Below, piece by piece: positions 63,282 through 64,000 of a stretch of DNA of 64,000 nt (positions are counted from its first letter, which is position 1; each line of letters starts with the position of its first letter). The stretch comes from an uncultured Acetobacteroides sp. (GTDB lineage Bacteria; Bacteroidota; Bacteroidia; Bacteroidales; ZOR0009): contig NZ_OY782755.1 of NCBI RefSeq assembly GCF_963678165.1, forward strand, positions 2,914,001 to 2,978,000, in the 5' to 3' direction. The notes below the pieces were generated by a model, which searched no databases, was not told the origin of the DNA, and worked only from the letters and a program-made list of their open reading frames with translations. The translations under genes and the position numbers were made by a program.

Positions 63282-64000
63282 ATGAGAGATGAGACATCGT
63301 ACCGGAATATCTGGCGAATTGCCTACCCGATCATCGTTGGGAGCATCAGCCAAACCGTCCTCAACATTACCGACACCGTTTTTGTGGGGCATCTGGGCGA
63401 GCTGGAGCTGGGTGCGGGGGCGCTGGGTACGCTATTCTACCTCACCATTATGATGGTGATCAACGGATTTACCATCGGCAACCAGATTATCATGGCCCGC
63501 CGCTTTGGCGAGGAGCGCACCGCCGATATCGGCAGGACATTTGCCAGCTCGATACTGGTGCTGTTCGCCATTACCACGGCGGTTTTCGTAGCGGTAAAGC
63601 TGCTCGCGTCCGCCCTCCTCCCCACGTTGGTTAGCAACGCCCAGATATCGCAGCTGGTCGACGGGTTCATCCAGTACCGCATCTGGGGGATCTACGCGGC
63701 GGCGTTTACGCTGCTGCTCCGCTCCTTCTACGTGGCCACCGCCAACACCCGGGTGCTTATCCCGGTTACCACCACCACCGTTGGGCTAAACATCGTGCTC
63801 AACTACATCCTCATCTACGGGAAGCTCGGACTGCCGGCAATGGGGTTCAACGGAGCGGCGCTTGCCTCCGTAATTTCGGAGCTGGTAGGGTTTGCCATCA
63901 TAATCGCTTATACCATCTACAAGAAATACCCACGGGCATTCGGGCTATTCAACATCCGCAGGTTCGAGCCCCAGATCGTAGGGGAAACGCTTAGGATTGC
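63282..64000 (+). CDS. MATE family efflux transporter, N-terminal part
   Basis: An open frame from ATG 63282 to the right edge (239 residues seen of about 450). It starts MRDETSYRNIWRIAYPIIVG. The first membrane segments carry the MATE pattern SISQTVLNITDTVFVGHLGELELGA, and later ALASVISELVGF. Such transporters export drugs or metabolites in exchange for Na+ or H+. The substrate is unknown, and the C-terminal half lies outside the window. Confidence 0.92.
   Translation, partial: MRDETSYRNIWRIAYPIIVGSISQTVLNITDTVFVGHLGELELGAGALGTLFYLTIMMVINGFTIGNQIIMARRFGEERTADIGRTFASSILVLFAITTAVFVAVKLLASALLPTLVSNAQISQLVDGFIQYRIWGIYAAAFTLLLRSFYVATANTRVLIPVTTTTVGLNIVLNYILIYGKLGLPAMGFNGAALASVISELVGFAIIIAYTIYKKYPRAFGLFNIRRFEPQIVGETLRI

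Overview
The window looks like a chromosome segment of a member of the Bacteroidota, probably the order Bacteroidales. Many transcription units start with the Bacteroidetes -7 box TAnnTTTG, most often TACCTTTG. A DUF3822 gene sits next to rsmD, the integrase belongs to a Bacteroidetes type, and an HdrABC-like set plus a C4-dicarboxylate transporter remnant suggest an anaerobe. No single marker fixes the genus.

Left core (1-31.7 kb). This part holds a thioredoxin-like exported protein, a Pit phosphate transporter, and a compact leftward unit rpsA / STAS factor / ribonuclease Z / guaA. A rightward nucleotide-sugar unit follows: UDP-glucose dehydrogenase, UDP-glucuronate decarboxylase, a dTDP-4-dehydrorhamnose reductase-like protein and a phosphohexomutase. 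Next come YjbQ, a RecD/Dda-like helicase, DUF3822-rsmD, four identical tRNA-Asp genes, an LpxR-like protein, an ABC-F ATPase, a family 31 glycosidase, an alpha/beta hydrolase, an ICMT-like methyltransferase, a VOC protein and Tex. A 42-codon remnant of a Dcu transporter lies just before tRNA-Ser(CGA).

Integrated island (about 31.78-48.48 kb). The last 58 bp of tRNA-Ser are repeated at the right end, so a 16.7-kb element sits in the tRNA gene. It carries a 20-copy array of 87/88-bp non-coding repeats, two related zinc-ribbon-like proteins (one with a very acidic tail), an excisionase-like protein, small regulators, a tyrosine recombinase with two tiny downstream genes, and a three-part HipBST toxin-antitoxin with two matching operators. 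Its AT-rich right third is an overlapping three-gene operon: a double-GHKL protein that joins a MORC/MutL-like ATPase to a histidine-kinase-like half, a protein with a receiver-like segment, and an m5C DNA methyltransferase. A broken restriction-endonuclease gene lies beside it. This operon is the best candidate for an incompletely described defence system.

Right core (48.5-64 kb). Here are an exported OB-like protein, an MsbA-like ABC exporter, purB, corA, a five-gene heterodisulfide-reductase-like operon (HdrC, HdrB, short HdrA, second HdrC, membrane-anchored HdrD-like protein), mtgA, a large TPR protein and the start of a MATE transporter.

Six intergenic arrays, each with a different sequence, have units of about 21-22 or 42 bp. 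They create many spurious open frames, which are left out of the gene list.
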